Assembly: GCA_038373885.1 (NCBI GenBank)
Contig: JAWZYV010002522.1
Span: 186,001 to 250,000 of the forward strand
DNA length: 64,000 bases
Direction: 5' to 3'
DNA from: Cheiracanthium punctorium
Lineage: Eukaryota > Arthropoda > Arachnida > Araneae > Cheiracanthiidae
Every line of letters begins with the position of its first letter. Position 1 is the first letter of the stretch. A program made the translations under genes and the position numbers. Of the stretch, positions 41,901 to 47,805 are shown one piece after another. The notes under the pieces are model-generated. The model was not told where the DNA came from. It saw only the letters and a list, made by a program, of their open reading frames with translations, and made no database searches.

Positions 41901-44900
41901 TGGCCGAAGTTTTGTACTGCATGCCGAACTGAAGGACATGGCACAAGAGACTGCCCCAAAACCTATAGTAATCCACCACCACTAGTGAATCCCTCTTCAT
42001 TACCTGAATTAAATGAACGTACTACTTCGAAATCCGTTTTAATCGATGGAGTAAGAACAGAGGCTTTGATTGATACAGGTGCTGATATTTCTATGATAAA
42101 ATATACATTTTCTAAGCAAATAAATGCTTCGACTGATCATACTTGTGATACTGCTACTATAAGAGGAATCGGTAGATTAGTAAAATCGCTTGGAATTTGT
42201 ACAGCAAGTGTAACTATCGACAATATAGTCTTGAATGATATGAAATTATATATTGTTTCAGATAACACTTTTCCAGGACCTAATGTTATCATTGGAAAGA
42301 ATGTCACCGATTTCCCTGATTTAGTGATGATCAGAAAGGAAGGAAAATCAAAGCTGTTATACATAAATGAGCTACCAGGTTTTGATATAGAGAATGAACC
42401 TGAACGTGCTGTTCTCAAAACATCTGAACCAGAAATAATTGAACCACACTCGGTAAAAATGGTAGAAGTTATTAGTAATGCTGAAAATAGAGATGCAGTC
42501 TTGCTATTGAATGAAAACGGTAAAGATACAGATTTTGTTTTATTGACTAGAGATGGTAAAACAGTGGTACCAATCGCAAACTTTAGCAACGAAACTCTTC
42601 ATTTAAAAAAGAATCGTCGTATTGCAAGAGGAACTTGGTGTAACGATTATATCTTAGCCGACAGAAATAGGAATGAAAACACCCAAAGTGATGTCAAAGA
42701 AAATGGCAATGTCTTAGTTGTAGAACACGTACACAGAGAACCTATCCAATGTGATTCTATTAAAATCGGCCCAAGTATGACAACAGAACAGAAACAAAAG
42801 ATATTTATTAAATGAGTTTAGATTGTGCATAGCTATGAAAGCAGACGAGCTTGAATGTGTTAATAATACAGTTATGCATATTACAGAAACCCAGCTGAAA
42901 CTGGCTGCACACCAGTTTCTCGTTCCCCATATCGTGCTTCACGCCATGAGAGGGAAATCCTCTGCAGTTTGATTCAAAATTTAAAAGACCAAGGAGTAAT
43001 TCGAGATAGTTCGTCAGAATATAGTAGTCCGGTATTACTCGTAAAAAAGAAAACTGGAGAGTACTGAATGGTCATTGATTATAGGCAACTAAATTCTCAA
43101 ACTGTTAAAGACAAATTCCCTCTACCATGTATAGATGACTTGAGATTGTCCTGAAAAATCATGGAAGCGCAGAGCAAGATATTTGTAATGCCTAGATCTA
43201 TGAGAAAATAACTTCTTGTACACACCGTTATTGCATTTTATACGATATAATATGCCATTTATTAGCTCGTATTTATCTTCAATGTTCCTGTTTTTCTTCT
43301 TAGATCCATAATTCTTCAATACACTAATAATCTTTTGCAACTCTTCATCTTACATGGTCATCTATACATGGTAGACATTTGGGGTTGATAAGGTGACTAA
43401 ATTAATAGCTCAGCAGTTCTGGTTTCCTCGCATGGCAGAATATATCAAGAATCACATAAGGCAATGTGTTATGTGTGCTTTCACGAAAGTTCCTGCAGGA
43501 AAGGTTCAAGGAAAATTGAATCCGATCCTACCAGGTAATCGACCGTTTGACATTGTCCATATGGATTTTCTGGGGCCTTTTGTCACAAGTTCATCTCGCA
43601 ACACAGAACTGTTAGTATTCATAGATAATTTAACAAAATTTATTCGTTTAAGACCCTGTGTAAGTTGTTCGACCAAATGTGTGTTAAGACATTTGGAAGA
43701 CTTCATCAATGATTTTGGAAGTCCTAATAGAGTTGTAACTGATCGAGGAACATGCTTTACATCTGCAGCATTTAAAGAGTTTTGTTTAAAGAATGGTATT
43801 AAGCATACTTTAAACTGTAGTCAAAGACCAGCTGCCAATGGGCAAGTTGAGAGAATTAACCGCATTCTTTTACCCATGATTTCTTCGAGCATACGAACTG
43901 AGTCACAAAAAGATTGGGATAAAGTACTACCCGAAATACAGAGATGCATCAATTGGGCTCCTAGCAAATCTACTGGCAAACCACCTTTCAAGCTTTTGTA
44001 TGGTTATAAGCCTACTAAATTGGATCAATTCCCAAAAGAATTACTACCAACATCTGATGAATATACAGCACCTGAATTACTTCGCAAAGAAGCACAGGAA
44101 AACATTTTGAAAGCTCAAGATAAAATGAAGTTTTTTTTTTTTATAAACATCATTGTATTGCTGATAAGTATTCTGTTGGCGATGTTTTTGTTGTTGTTAA
44201 ACGGTTACCGGAAGCTACAGGAAATAGTACCAAAACACAAGCGCGATATCGAGGACCCCTTGTAGTGATGAAAGTACTTCCAGCAGATGCATACCAAGTG
44301 ACCGATTTCAGAAAAATTGGACAAGGACGTTCAAGACGTCCCTACACAACAACTGCTCATGCATCTCAAATGAAGCTGTTTCATATCACTAATGACGATG
44401 AAATAAGTGACGATGAAAACTTTAAGTACTGTGAAGAAGTCAATACCAGTGAAAAAGATGCCAATGCCAGGGAAATTGATGTTGATGCCAGTGAAACTCC
44501 CAACGTCACATATTGTACCAGATACTATTATTTCACAGCAGGATTCAAGCAAAGATAAACTTTCGAAAACGAACCAAGAAAATGCCTGTTTATGTCAAGG
44601 ATTATGTGCTTTAAATGGACTAACTTGATGAAGTTTTCAAAATTCATGGCCGAGGGCGTCCTTTTATTAGGATGGCCGAATGTAAGGAAACAGGAAACAC
44701 GGAATGACTAGATTATCACGAGACCTTAAGTTTGGCAACACATATGACTATTATTCAAAATTGTAATAAAATTAAGTTAGTTCTCGATATATTTTTCTAT
44801 GGCTGTGTTAAAGGAATAAAAGTTCGTTTTGGATCTTGTTGTTACAATCTGATAACTTACAAAAACTTAATATTGTTTTCATTTCTGTATATAATTATTC

Positions 44901-45588
44901 ATTTTGTTTTATGCATAAATATATATGCTGCTTTCCTGCCGAATTTTGTGTCAATCAAAGCAGTATTTGTTGATTTTTTTTGCATTTTATATCTTCGTGC
45001 TTAACTTTTGGAAGTGAGTGTATTAAACTCATGGGGTATACTGCTATGCATATTCCTCTTACAAATCTGATAAAAGTACAATATGATTTTGCCTGAATTA
45101 ATGTTAAGAAGTAATGCTATTTAGAAACATTGTAATCACTCTTCAGTGTTTTTAATTACCTGAATTGTATCTTGTCTTTCATTCTCTATAAAATCACTGA
45201 TAGAAAATGTGTGGGAAAACAAATTATTTTTCCCTTTCGCATTTATTTCAGTTTATCTCTGATTTTATATTTCATTAATTTTAGTTTGTGACACTTTCTG
45301 ATTAGTGAAATGGAGTTTTCAAGTTGATTTTAAAGGTTTAAAAAAGCTGCCACATTATTTTCACTGTTTAGTGTGATTTATCCTTTTTTTTTTTTACATT
45401 TATAGCTTCACTCTAAATTTGATGCTTTAAAGAAACAGCATGCAGAAGAGAAAAAGAAGCTTGAAGAAGATAGAAAAAAACTGGATGAGGAAATTAATAA
45501 CTTGAACAAAAGAAAAGCAGCTGTACAGCAAGTACAAAGTCAGACTCCATTTACATCTCTCACTTTAGGTAAAAGCAAAAAGAAGTAG
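5886..45588 (+). CDS. Sep2: Septin, SEPT6/8/11 group (Sep2-like), 3' part in eight exons
   Basis: Septins are GTP-binding proteins that assemble into hetero-oligomeric filaments at the cell cortex and cleavage furrow. Joined exons: 5886-5967, 11276-11416, 15062-15179, 23285-23374, 25396-25492, 33172-33383, 36923-37012 and 45406-45588, about 336 residues plus a stop. Visible in order are the switch II motif DTVGYG, the G4 motif AKAD, the septin-unique region ([24 protein letters not shown]), and a charged coiled coil ([13 protein letters not shown] to the end), finishing TLGKSKKK. All joins keep frame and use GT-AG. The P-loop exon expected just before DLQEKN is not in the window, so the gene starts upstream. 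The SEPT6-group assignment is strong; the one-to-one name Sep2 is by resemblance to the fly protein. Confidence 0.95.
5968..7194 (+). other. Septin intron, first part
   Basis: AT-rich intronic DNA with no recognisable gene. Long A tracts occur at about 7097-7130. Confidence 0.6.
7692..8425. mobile_element. hAT-like non-autonomous element with 8-bp target duplication
   Basis: The left end CAGTGGTGCGCAAACTATTT pairs with the right end ...GGTTTGCGCACCGCTG. Both ends also carry GCGACCCC just inside. The flanks are TACTCGAG (7684-7691) and TACTAGAG (8426-8433), an 8-bp duplication with one mismatch. This end sequence and duplication length are characteristic of hAT elements. There is no transposase inside the 734 bp. 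Confidence 0.88.
8611..9115. repeat. Element with repeated ACTCCTTAAATTT motifs
   Basis: The motif ACTCCTTA recurs at both edges of this block, about 8620-8700 and 9045-9095, in direct orientation. The outer sequences CAGGATTCATAC (8610s) and GTATGAACTCTT (9110s) form an imperfect inverted pair. It is probably another small hAT-like element, but the edges are not certain. Confidence 0.4.
10465..10838 (+). repeat. Diverged tandem duplication, about 190-bp unit
   Basis: Two adjacent blocks share TCTTTTCCATC(C/T)CTCTTG, CTCCAATGCC(A/G)TAAG and AAAA(A/C)TGATTCCTA in the same order, starting near 10465 and 10659. They differ by many substitutions, so the duplication is old. Confidence 0.75.
10839..11275 (+). 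other. Septin intron, end
   Basis: I see nothing beyond AT-rich intronic sequence ending in the acceptor TTAG at 11272-11275. Confidence 0.6.
11276..11416 (+). CDS. Sep2: Septin exon b
   Basis: This exon encodes [20 protein letters not shown] to [13 protein letters not shown], the stretch after switch II that is nearly identical across SEPT6-group septins. The split Ser and Gly codons join in frame with the neighbouring exons. Donor GTATGT follows at 11417. Confidence 0.95.
11417..13096 (+). other. Septin intron without recognised gene
   Basis: Mostly featureless AT-rich DNA. At 12153 a sequence CAGGGTTCCTACAGG resembles the left end of the CAGGGT(T/G)TCTAC element family, but I found no matching right end. 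A poly-G tract lies at about 12937-12945. Confidence 0.5.
13097..14275. mobile_element. Mariner-type element with long (about 125 bp) terminal inverted repeats
   Basis: The ends are CAGGATGTCCAACAAATAAC and its near complement ...TTATTTGCTGGACACCCTG, flanked by TA at 13095-13096 and 14276-14277. Similarity between the arms continues inward to about 13225 and 14145. A transposase scrap on the + strand near 13275-13310 reads [11 protein letters not shown], the block after the third catalytic residue in mariner-like DDE transposases. The rest of the transposase is gone. Confidence 0.82.
14276..15061 (+). other. Septin intron, end
   Basis: At 14489 there is an isolated hAT-like end (CAGTGGTTCCCAACTGG) with no partner. 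Otherwise I see nothing. The stretch ends in the acceptor GCAG at 15058-15061. Confidence 0.5.
15062..15179 (+). CDS. Sep2: Septin exon c (G4 AKAD)
   Basis: This exon encodes [20 protein letters not shown] followed by [23 protein letters not shown] (15129-15140) is the septin G4 motif that reads the guanine base. Donor GTATAA follows at 15180. Confidence 0.95.
15650..15883 (+). repeat. LTR-like direct repeat, upstream copy
   Basis: About 230 bp are repeated at 20491-20735 with roughly 85% similarity by eye, including the shared block CCACATTCAGCTAGTCAATT. The repeat ends GTGTAACA, as an LTR with a CA end would. Copia pol remnants lie between the two copies. This may be a 5'-truncated LTR of that element, but I did not find a convincing primer-binding site after it. 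Confidence 0.55.
16217..16540 (+). other. Unidentified 107-residue open frame
   Basis: The frame reads [16 protein letters not shown] to [13 protein letters not shown] with a Pro/Ser-rich middle (RSPSPSM). I do not recognise the family and see no splice context. It lies between LTR-like repeats and just before a hAT-like end at 16607, so it is probably a transposon scrap. Confidence 0.25.
17055..17765. mobile_element. TACC...GGTA terminal-repeat element with GATA target duplication
   Basis: The left end TACCATATTTACCCACGTAT pairs with the right end, whose reverse complement is TACCGATTTTACCCGCGTAT. GATA sits immediately outside each end (17051-17054 and 17766-17769), a 4-bp duplication. Motifs of the form CGCGTATAAGTCGACCCCC recur inside near both ends. 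There is no transposase. I cannot name the superfamily from this alone. Confidence 0.72.
17410..17530 (+). repeat. Fragment of the tRNA-derived SINE tail
   Basis: TTAGGATCCCTTAGAAAGACCTCC resembles the SINE body motif TTAGAACCCCTTAGAAAGTC seen in copies at 26.9 and 32.4 kb. Only the distal part remains. Confidence 0.4.
17786..18148 (+). pseudogene. hAT transposase C-terminal remnant
   Basis: The frame reads [20 protein letters not shown], and after a shift [20 protein letters not shown]. The ERGFSAMxRIKxxxR block is the start of the hAT C-terminal dimerisation region. The remainder of the family signature follows only with frameshifts and stops, so it is inactive. Confidence 0.6.
18285..19215 (+). 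pseudogene. Ty1/copia pol remnant (RT end and RNase H)
   Basis: Pieces in different + frames follow the order of a copia polyprotein. [20 protein letters not shown] is the end of the reverse transcriptase. [19 protein letters not shown] and [20 protein letters not shown] open the RNase H region. [20 protein letters not shown] matches the RNase H STxEAEYxA block. [12 protein letters not shown] is the usual copia C-terminal tail. Several frameshifts and stops separate the pieces, so it is dead. Integrase and gag are not seen upstream. Confidence 0.8.
19792..20735 (+). repeat. Putative 3' LTR of the copia relic
   Basis: A polypurine-like tract (GAGAGGGGGGGGGG) at about 19776-19788 precedes TGTTGGCCCAG. 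The block ends GGGTGTAACA at 20735, giving TG...CA ends. Its last 245 bp match 15650-15883. A TATA-like TATTTAAA lies within. The left limit is inferred from position only. Confidence 0.4.
20746..21300 (+). repeat. Degenerate minisatellite, about seven units
   Basis: Units of roughly 50-65 bp (one longer spacing) share AGTC(T/C)CAGACTC(C/T)GG and CACAGAGTTCTG(A/G), with GGAGA and GTTTGCATG(G/A) between them. Starts are near 20746, 20795, 20920, 20980, 21095, 21160 and 21245. The block is clearly more GC-rich than its surroundings. It contains no coding signature. Confidence 0.65.
21301..23284 (+). other. Septin intron without recognised features
   Basis: I see no gene or clear repeat family in this stretch. 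It ends in the acceptor TTTTCATAG at 23276-23284. Confidence 0.5.
23285..23374 (+). CDS. Sep2: Septin exon d
   Basis: This exon encodes [20 protein letters not shown] followed by [10 protein letters not shown], in frame with exons c and e. Donor GTAAGT follows at 23375. Confidence 0.95.
23412..23714. mobile_element. Pogo-like MITE (303 bp)
   Basis: The left end CAGTAGAGTCCTGCTGTTCC and right end ...AACGGTACTCTACTG are imperfect inverted repeats. TA flanks each end (23410-23411 and 23715-23716). It starts only 37 bp after the donor of septin exon d. No coding content. Confidence 0.75.
24061..24563. mobile_element. Non-autonomous hAT-like MITE with CTGTT target duplication
   Basis: The left end CAGGGTTTCTACGGACCTGG pairs with the right end ...TCTGTAGAAACCCTG. 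CTGTT is present immediately outside both ends (24056-24060 and 24564-24568). A second, slightly clipped copy of this 503-bp element is at 37351-37818. The interior repeats AAAGTCAGGGAAAT-type motifs. Confidence 0.85.
24584..24830 (+). pseudogene. Mariner transposase 5' fragment
   Basis: TACAGGATGTCAACAAATTA at 24582 resembles a mariner-type end. About 70 bp on, a frame reads [20 protein letters not shown], then [20 protein letters not shown] and QLSKELEVS. That is the second helix-turn-helix region of mariner transposases (VDEDxLxxLVEEDxxxTxRxLAEEL). The catalytic domain and right end are missing, so it is a truncated insertion. It is not a septin exon: exon d joins exon e directly in known septins. 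Confidence 0.75.
24831..25395 (+). other. Septin intron, end
   Basis: AT-rich intron with nothing recognised, ending in the acceptor TTTAG at 25391-25395. Confidence 0.6.
25396..25492 (+). CDS. Sep2: Septin exon e
   Basis: This exon encodes [20 protein letters not shown] and [12 protein letters not shown], part of the septin-unique region used in filament interfaces. Donor GTAAGC follows at 25493. Confidence 0.95.
25493..26941 (+). other. Septin intron without recognised gene
   Basis: A 151-codon open frame lies on the - strand (25746-26201) and a 74-codon frame on the + strand (25918-26142). Neither shows a family I can name. The block 25740-26215 is less AT-rich than its neighbours and may be a repeat. 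Confidence 0.4.
26942..27160 (+). repeat. tRNA-derived SINE, copy 1
   Basis: An A-box-like TGACTAAGTGGATAAGAC and a B-box-like GGTTTGGGCCTC stand about 50 bp apart, as in a Pol III tRNA promoter. The unrelated body that follows (CGGTCTGGAGTTTCAG, TTAGAACCCCTTAGAAAGTC) is shared with the copies at 32.4 and 60.1 kb. This is the normal layout of a tRNA-head SINE. Confidence 0.75.
27161..28134 (+). other. Septin intron without recognised features
   Basis: I see nothing that I can assign. Confidence 0.5.
28135..28828. mobile_element. Foldback MITE with long degenerate inverted arms
   Basis: The left end CAGAGAGTCCCAAACAGGT pairs imperfectly with the right end ...TTTTGGGGGTACCTTG, flanked by TA (28133-28134 and 28829-28830). 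Inside, GTACAAAAATTCCCAATTAG near 28291 is complemented by CTAATTAGGAATTTTTCTGT near 28648. The arms therefore extend most of the way to the middle of the 694 bp. No coding content. Confidence 0.7.
28829..29402 (+). other. Septin intron
   Basis: Contains a short palindromic motif GGGTGAGAATTTCTCACCC near 29300 repeated in part near 29350. Nothing else assigned. Confidence 0.4.
29554..30636. mobile_element. hAT-like element with TAAATA duplication
   Basis: The left end CAGGATGTCCACCGGCA and right end ...TTGGTAGACACCTTG are degenerate inverted repeats of the CAGGGTGTCTAC type. TAAATA lies directly outside both (29548-29553 and 30637-30642). No transposase seen. A SINE fragment (29735-29882) is inside. 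Confidence 0.6.
29735..29882 (+). repeat. tRNA-derived SINE, 3' fragment
   Basis: ACACATTAGAGTTAAAATCCCTTAAAAAATCC followed by a (C/A)-rich stretch and CCCCTCGTGTGGATTTGCC matches the distal body of the SINE copy at 32.4 kb. The tRNA head is missing. Confidence 0.55.
30662..32417 (+). other. Septin intron without recognised gene
   Basis: Near 31178 there is a TATATAAG box followed about 30 bp later by CACTTCAGTGTGG, which could be an LTR promoter, but no partner repeat was found. Otherwise nothing. Confidence 0.4.
32418..32655 (+). repeat. tRNA-derived SINE, copy 2 (best preserved)
   Basis: The A box TGGCACAGTGGTTATATC starts at 32429 and the B box GGATTCAGGTCCC starts at 32485. The body carries CGGTCTGGAGTTTTGGTAGG, CAATACGCATTAGAACCCC and TTAGAAAGTCCTCCTACCAA. 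It ends near GGTTTGCCTTAATCACAC. It has no coding capacity and would rely on a LINE for movement. Confidence 0.8.
32811..32837 (+). repeat. (GT)n microsatellite
   Basis: About 13 uninterrupted GT units. Confidence 0.97.
33172..33383 (+). CDS. Sep2: Septin exon f
   Basis: This exon encodes [20 protein letters not shown], then [20 protein letters not shown] and the tail [16 protein letters not shown]. It covers the last part of the GTPase fold and the lead into the coiled coil. The acceptor is CTATTAG and the donor GTATAA. Confidence 0.96.
33384..33959 (+). other. Septin intron
   Basis: AT-rich with a poly-G tract at about 33631-33642. Nothing else recognised. Confidence 0.5.
33960..35214 (-). 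pseudogene. Non-LTR retrotransposon remnant (RT end and RNase H)
   Basis: Read on the - strand, 35214-34960 gives [20 protein letters not shown] followed by [10 protein letters not shown], the post-RT segment of jockey-type elements where the (R)I(V)TG motif sits. At 34912-34643 it gives [20 protein letters not shown], the first RNase H block with its catalytic Asp. Further - strand pieces down to about 34250 continue the RNase H region with stops and shifts. The element is 5'-truncated, which is usual for non-LTR insertions, and is inactive. Confidence 0.7.
35215..36922 (+). other. Septin intron, end
   Basis: A-rich and T-rich tracts (35519-35530, 35650-35659 and 35695-35710). Apart from the tRNA-like block at 36271-36339, I see nothing. 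It ends in the acceptor TTTTTCAAG at 36914-36922. Confidence 0.5.
36271..36339 (-). repeat. tRNA-like sequence (degenerate tRNA or SINE head)
   Basis: On the - strand, TGGCTTGATTGG (36330-36319) fits the A box and GGTTCCAAACT (36287-36277) fits the B box, with the right spacing for a tRNA gene. The acceptor stem does not pair, so it is not a functional tRNA as read. Confidence 0.4.
36923..37012 (+). CDS. Sep2: Septin exon g (coiled coil)
   Basis: This exon encodes [20 protein letters not shown] and [10 protein letters not shown], the first half of the C-terminal coiled coil through which SEPT6-group subunits pair in the filament. Donor GTAAAT follows at 37013. Confidence 0.95.
37351..37818. 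mobile_element. Second copy of the CAGGGTTTCTAC MITE, right end clipped
   Basis: It starts CAGGATTTCTACAGACCTGG and follows the 24061-24563 copy almost throughout (for example GAAATGAGTTTTGGTCAG and TTTGCTGTTTGAACCTAA). It ends GTGAAATCTGTA and lacks the last 11-12 bases. A run of 17 C lies just upstream (37327-37343). Confidence 0.8.
37819..38479 (+). other. Septin intron
   Basis: No recognised gene. A 135-codon - strand open frame (38033-38440) shows no family resemblance. Confidence 0.4.
38480..38925 (+). pseudogene. Tigger-like transposase remnant
   Basis: Read on the + strand, [20 protein letters not shown] and [15 protein letters not shown] are the CENP-B HTH region of Tigger/TIGD transposases. 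Further on, [20 protein letters not shown] matches the block around the first catalytic Asp. There the usual NADET reads NAYET, so the catalytic Asp is lost. Stops and frameshifts lie between the pieces. It differs from the shorter Tigger relic at 1212. Confidence 0.75.
38926..39466 (+). other. Septin intron
   Basis: Nothing recognised; it ends in the TA target site of the Tc1 element. Confidence 0.5.
39740..40665 (+). pseudogene. Tc1 transposase, inactive
   Basis: It starts in frame with [20 protein letters not shown] (paired-like DNA-binding domain). The catalytic domain shows [33 protein letters not shown] and [18 protein letters not shown]. The first catalytic Asp of (T/S)DESRF is Gly here, and the third residue in PIE is Lys. 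Stops at 39944 and 40250 and frame changes near 39840 and elsewhere complete the decay. Confidence 0.88.
40758..40925 (+). repeat. 5' LTR of gypsy element
   Basis: It begins TGTAAGGAAACAGG and ends TTACA. Against the 3' LTR there are only a few substitutions and a 3-base indel near the end. It contains AATAAAAG (about 40890) as a likely poly(A) signal. Confidence 0.9.
40946..42815 (+). pseudogene. gag: Gypsy gag-protease reading frame
   Basis: The frame starts [20 protein letters not shown] at 40946, meets a TAA at 41039-41041, then stays open to 42815. After a charged coiled coil comes a SCAN-like capsid C-terminal fold (about residues 80-215 counted from Met 41094). Two CCHC knuckles follow. 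The first, [14 protein letters not shown], has Leu where His is expected; the second, [14 protein letters not shown], is standard. A retropepsin motif [11 protein letters not shown] (residues 325-335) follows. With the early stop and one damaged knuckle it is decayed but recent. Confidence 0.88.
42816..43138 (+). pseudogene. Gypsy reverse transcriptase N-terminal stub
   Basis: In shifting frames the sequence carries the start of RT: a connection to the protease, then [21 protein letters not shown] residues, [19 protein letters not shown] and IDDL. It stops exactly where the inverted segment begins. The YxDD catalytic region and RNase H are absent. Confidence 0.75.
43139..43357 (-). pseudogene. 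Inverted piece of gypsy pol (start of integrase zinc domain)
   Basis: On the - strand this reads [36 protein letters not shown] and RFHDFSG, the spacer and the first His-containing half of the H2C2 zinc domain that should precede integrase. It lies between 18-bp inverted repeats (43121-43138 and 43358-43375). The cysteine half of the domain follows on the + strand. The segment has flipped within the element. Confidence 0.82.
43393..44265 (+). pseudogene. Gypsy integrase
   Basis: CVMCAF (residues 25-30) supplies the two Cys of the zinc domain. The catalytic triad is intact: Asp58 ([10 protein letters not shown]), Asp117 (VVTDRGTCF) and Glu153 (NGQVERIN), with 35 residues between the last two. 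At residue 242 a T tract (44129-44140) shifts the frame into a hydrophobic false tail ending at 44265. The true frame resumes downstream. The matching His half of the zinc domain is inverted upstream, so the protein is not functional as encoded. Confidence 0.9.
44265..44558 (+). pseudogene. Gypsy pol C-terminal tail
   Basis: It continues the integrase C-terminal region ([27 protein letters not shown]) followed by an acidic tail. It is out of frame with the integrase because of the T-tract shift. Confidence 0.75.
44681..44846 (+). repeat. 3' LTR of gypsy element
   Basis: It begins TGTAAGGAAACAGG and ends GTTACA, followed by ATCT. The sequence just before it (GGATGGCCGAA, 44671-44680) is a form often seen at gypsy 3' LTR borders. 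Confidence 0.9.
45406..45588 (+). CDS. Sep2: Septin exon h (last coding exon)
   Basis: This exon encodes [20 protein letters not shown], the rest of the coiled coil, and ends [13 protein letters not shown] with TAG at 45586-45588. The LTLGKSKKK tail matches the fly Sep2 ending. A GT within GGTAAAAGC (45569-45570) could be an alternative donor, as C-terminal splice variants are known in this septin group. Confidence 0.95.
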   Translation, partial: LHSKFDALKKQHAEEKKKLEEDRKKLDEEINNLNKRKAAVQQVQSQTPFTSLTLGKSKKK

Positions 45589-47418
45589 CCACTTCACATG
45601 TTTTAAGTCTTCCTTGTGAAGATTCAACCAAATATTGAACTCATCTCTTAAAAAACACATTGTACTTTCATCTTCTTGTGATTTCCTGCTGCAGTAATAC
45701 ATGTAGAATTTAATTTAACATTTCAGCATGTTTTGCTACTCTGCTGAGTCATGCAATGTAGTGAGTTGTGCATTTTTGTATACATGTGAATATTTTCATT
45801 TTTATATTTTCTATGTTTGCTTTTATTTTTCTTTTCTGTTATCTCAATGTCTTTTAGTCTTTCAGTTTAGTTGATCAATAAATACTAACATTGTCACCAT
45901 TGGACACTGATGAGACATTTTATATTTTTTCATTCATTCATTTATTAAATAAACTAGAAATGAAACATACATGTCTTGAGAACTATTTATGTGGAGTTAT
46001 GATGTTTATTTTTCCCAATTTCAATTATTTTATTTAGTTTAATTTGAAAAGCATAAGATTTAGGGTTGTTGAATAATAAAACTAAACTTCCTTCACTGCC
46101 CTTGAACACAAATTGGAAAAAAAAAATTAAAATGTCTGAGGGACTAAAAAACAACTCAGGATACCTTTTTCAGAAGTTGCACTTCATACTGCTATAAAAG
46201 AAAAATCTGTCTTTTATGAACATTTTTGAAAATATTTTTACCATATTCCTCACCAATCTATGAAAATACTCATAGTTAGAAAACTCTTTCTTTGACATTT
46301 ACAAGATCATTGTTGATAGCTTTACCTATCTTGCTGGCTGTAAGTGTTGCCATAAAAAATAATTCAATGTTAAGGTGTTTGGCATGCTGGAAGGGACTAG
46401 ATAATATACAAAACATACTGAAATAGATCATTTAGTTCTCAAAACCTAGCTACAGTAACTAAATTTTTAGAATATAAAAAGATATGTTTACTTTATATTT
46501 TGAAGAATATGGAAAATAAATGTTTTTTCTTTGTTCAAAACTTATACACAATTTTAAACATTTTTTTCACTCAAACTGGCTGAAAGAGCAGAAAATATGT
46601 AAAGGCATAAGCATGCAGATATGATCTTGGTGTGGTTGAACAGATGTACCATCTCAGCTGTGGCAGTAAATATGTTAAAAAGTGGAATTGCTGTGCAAAA
46701 CATTCCTAAATGTGACATTTTGCTAAATATTTATTCATTTAAGCAAAACTTCCCATTCCCAATGTTTAGAAATTCAGATTGTTTCATTCTTTTCTCTCTT
46801 GAGATAACTTCTTGCTGTACTTAACTTTTTTACATCTGACAAAAAATCATTTATCCTGATATTCTATAAGCATTCTGAATTTGCCATAATAAAATCTATT
46901 TGCTTTGAAACTTTTTTGTGTTTTCTCACAACCAAAATTAACTGCTAACTTTCCTCTCTGAATTTCTTTTTTCTCGTGACTCAATGGCATCAATGTGCTC
47001 TCCAACAGTAAAATCACTCCTTTCTTAGATGTCTCTTCTCATCCTACAAAATTCGTATGTATACATGCACCTGCAGTCAATTTGCAGTAGAGCAACTGGT
47101 TTGGAATCTAGGTTTTGTTTACTTCTGGAAAAATCCATGAAAAAATTCAGACTTTCAATGGGACCAGTCACTTATAGAGGGCTGTGTGGTCTGTTCTAGA
47201 GGATCTTTCAACATTAAGTAGATAGGGTAAAAAATATGTGCCTTAAAAAGTGGTCATTGGGGGAGGGGGTTGCATAATAGAGGTGGTTGCTTGTAGAAGT
47301 TGCACTGTATTACTTTTTTATCATGCTACTCTTTAACATCTTCTCTATCATAGCTTCATTTAAAAAATAGGCAAAAACTGTACAAGTCTTGTACATTACT
47401 CTTATGCAAAAGTGAGTG
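45589..47418 (+). other. Septin 3' UTR and intergenic DNA
   Basis: The 3' UTR runs at least to the first AATAAA (45877-45882), and a second lies at 45948-45953. After about 46 kb I see only AT-rich sequence. At about 47023-47084 there is a short copy of the repeat found at 47768-47826. Confidence 0.6.
45877..45882 (+). promoter_or_regulatory. Poly(A) signal AATAAA for the septin transcript
   Basis: A canonical hexamer 289 bases after the stop codon. A second AATAAA at 45948 may serve as an alternative. Confidence 0.6.
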
Positions 47419-47805
47419 CAGTAGATCCCCTATAACACAGTAGATACGTTCTGTGTGATATGAATCCGTGTTCTACAAGTCTTGAGCTATACTCTGCCTG
47501 GAGTGTGAATGGCACTGTATATAGTTAAAATGTTGATAAATACCTAATTTCCCTGGCTGAAAATATATTTCGACTGCATCTCCACGGTCATCTTCAGTCT
47601 CATCCATCACTCTTGGGCACTGGCATTGTACCTGGTCGTTCTCTTTTCTCCCATCGAATTTTCTGCTGTATGACGTCATCCCATGCCATCAACGTCTGCA
47701 TGCATCATGTCATTGATGATGTCCTCTGTAGTTGTAATTTCTAATGATTCTCGAATATAAGCCAGCTCCTTTCTTAGATGTCTCTTCTCATCCTACAAAA
47801 TTTGT

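Larger units (their letters stand above)
40758..44846 (+). mobile_element. Gypsy-type LTR retrotransposon, rearranged
   Basis: Short LTRs of 168 and 166 bp bound the element, flanked by the 4-bp duplication ATCT (40754-40757 and 44847-44850). The order is gag with SCAN-like capsid, two zinc knuckles, protease, a stub of reverse transcriptase, an inverted segment, then integrase and a C-terminal tail. At 4.1 kb it has lost most of RT and RNase H. It cannot move by itself. Confidence 0.93.
39467..45020 (+). mobile_element. Tc1-like transposon carrying a nested gypsy element
   Basis: The left end CACTCACTTGCAAAAGTTAA and right end ...TTAACTTTTGGAAGTGAGTG are inverted repeats of about 24 bp, flanked by TA (39465-39466 and 45021-45022). 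Removing the gypsy insertion and one ATCT leaves about 1.46 kb, the normal size of Tc1 elements. The transposase is inactive. Confidence 0.92.

Noticed and set aside
42137..42589. 150-codon - strand frame in the gypsy element
   Set aside because: A shadow of the protease region of the + strand gag-pol frame.
44129..44265. Hydrophobic tail as a membrane or envelope segment of the gypsy element
   Set aside because: It arises from a frameshift at a T tract; the correct integrase frame continues downstream without it.
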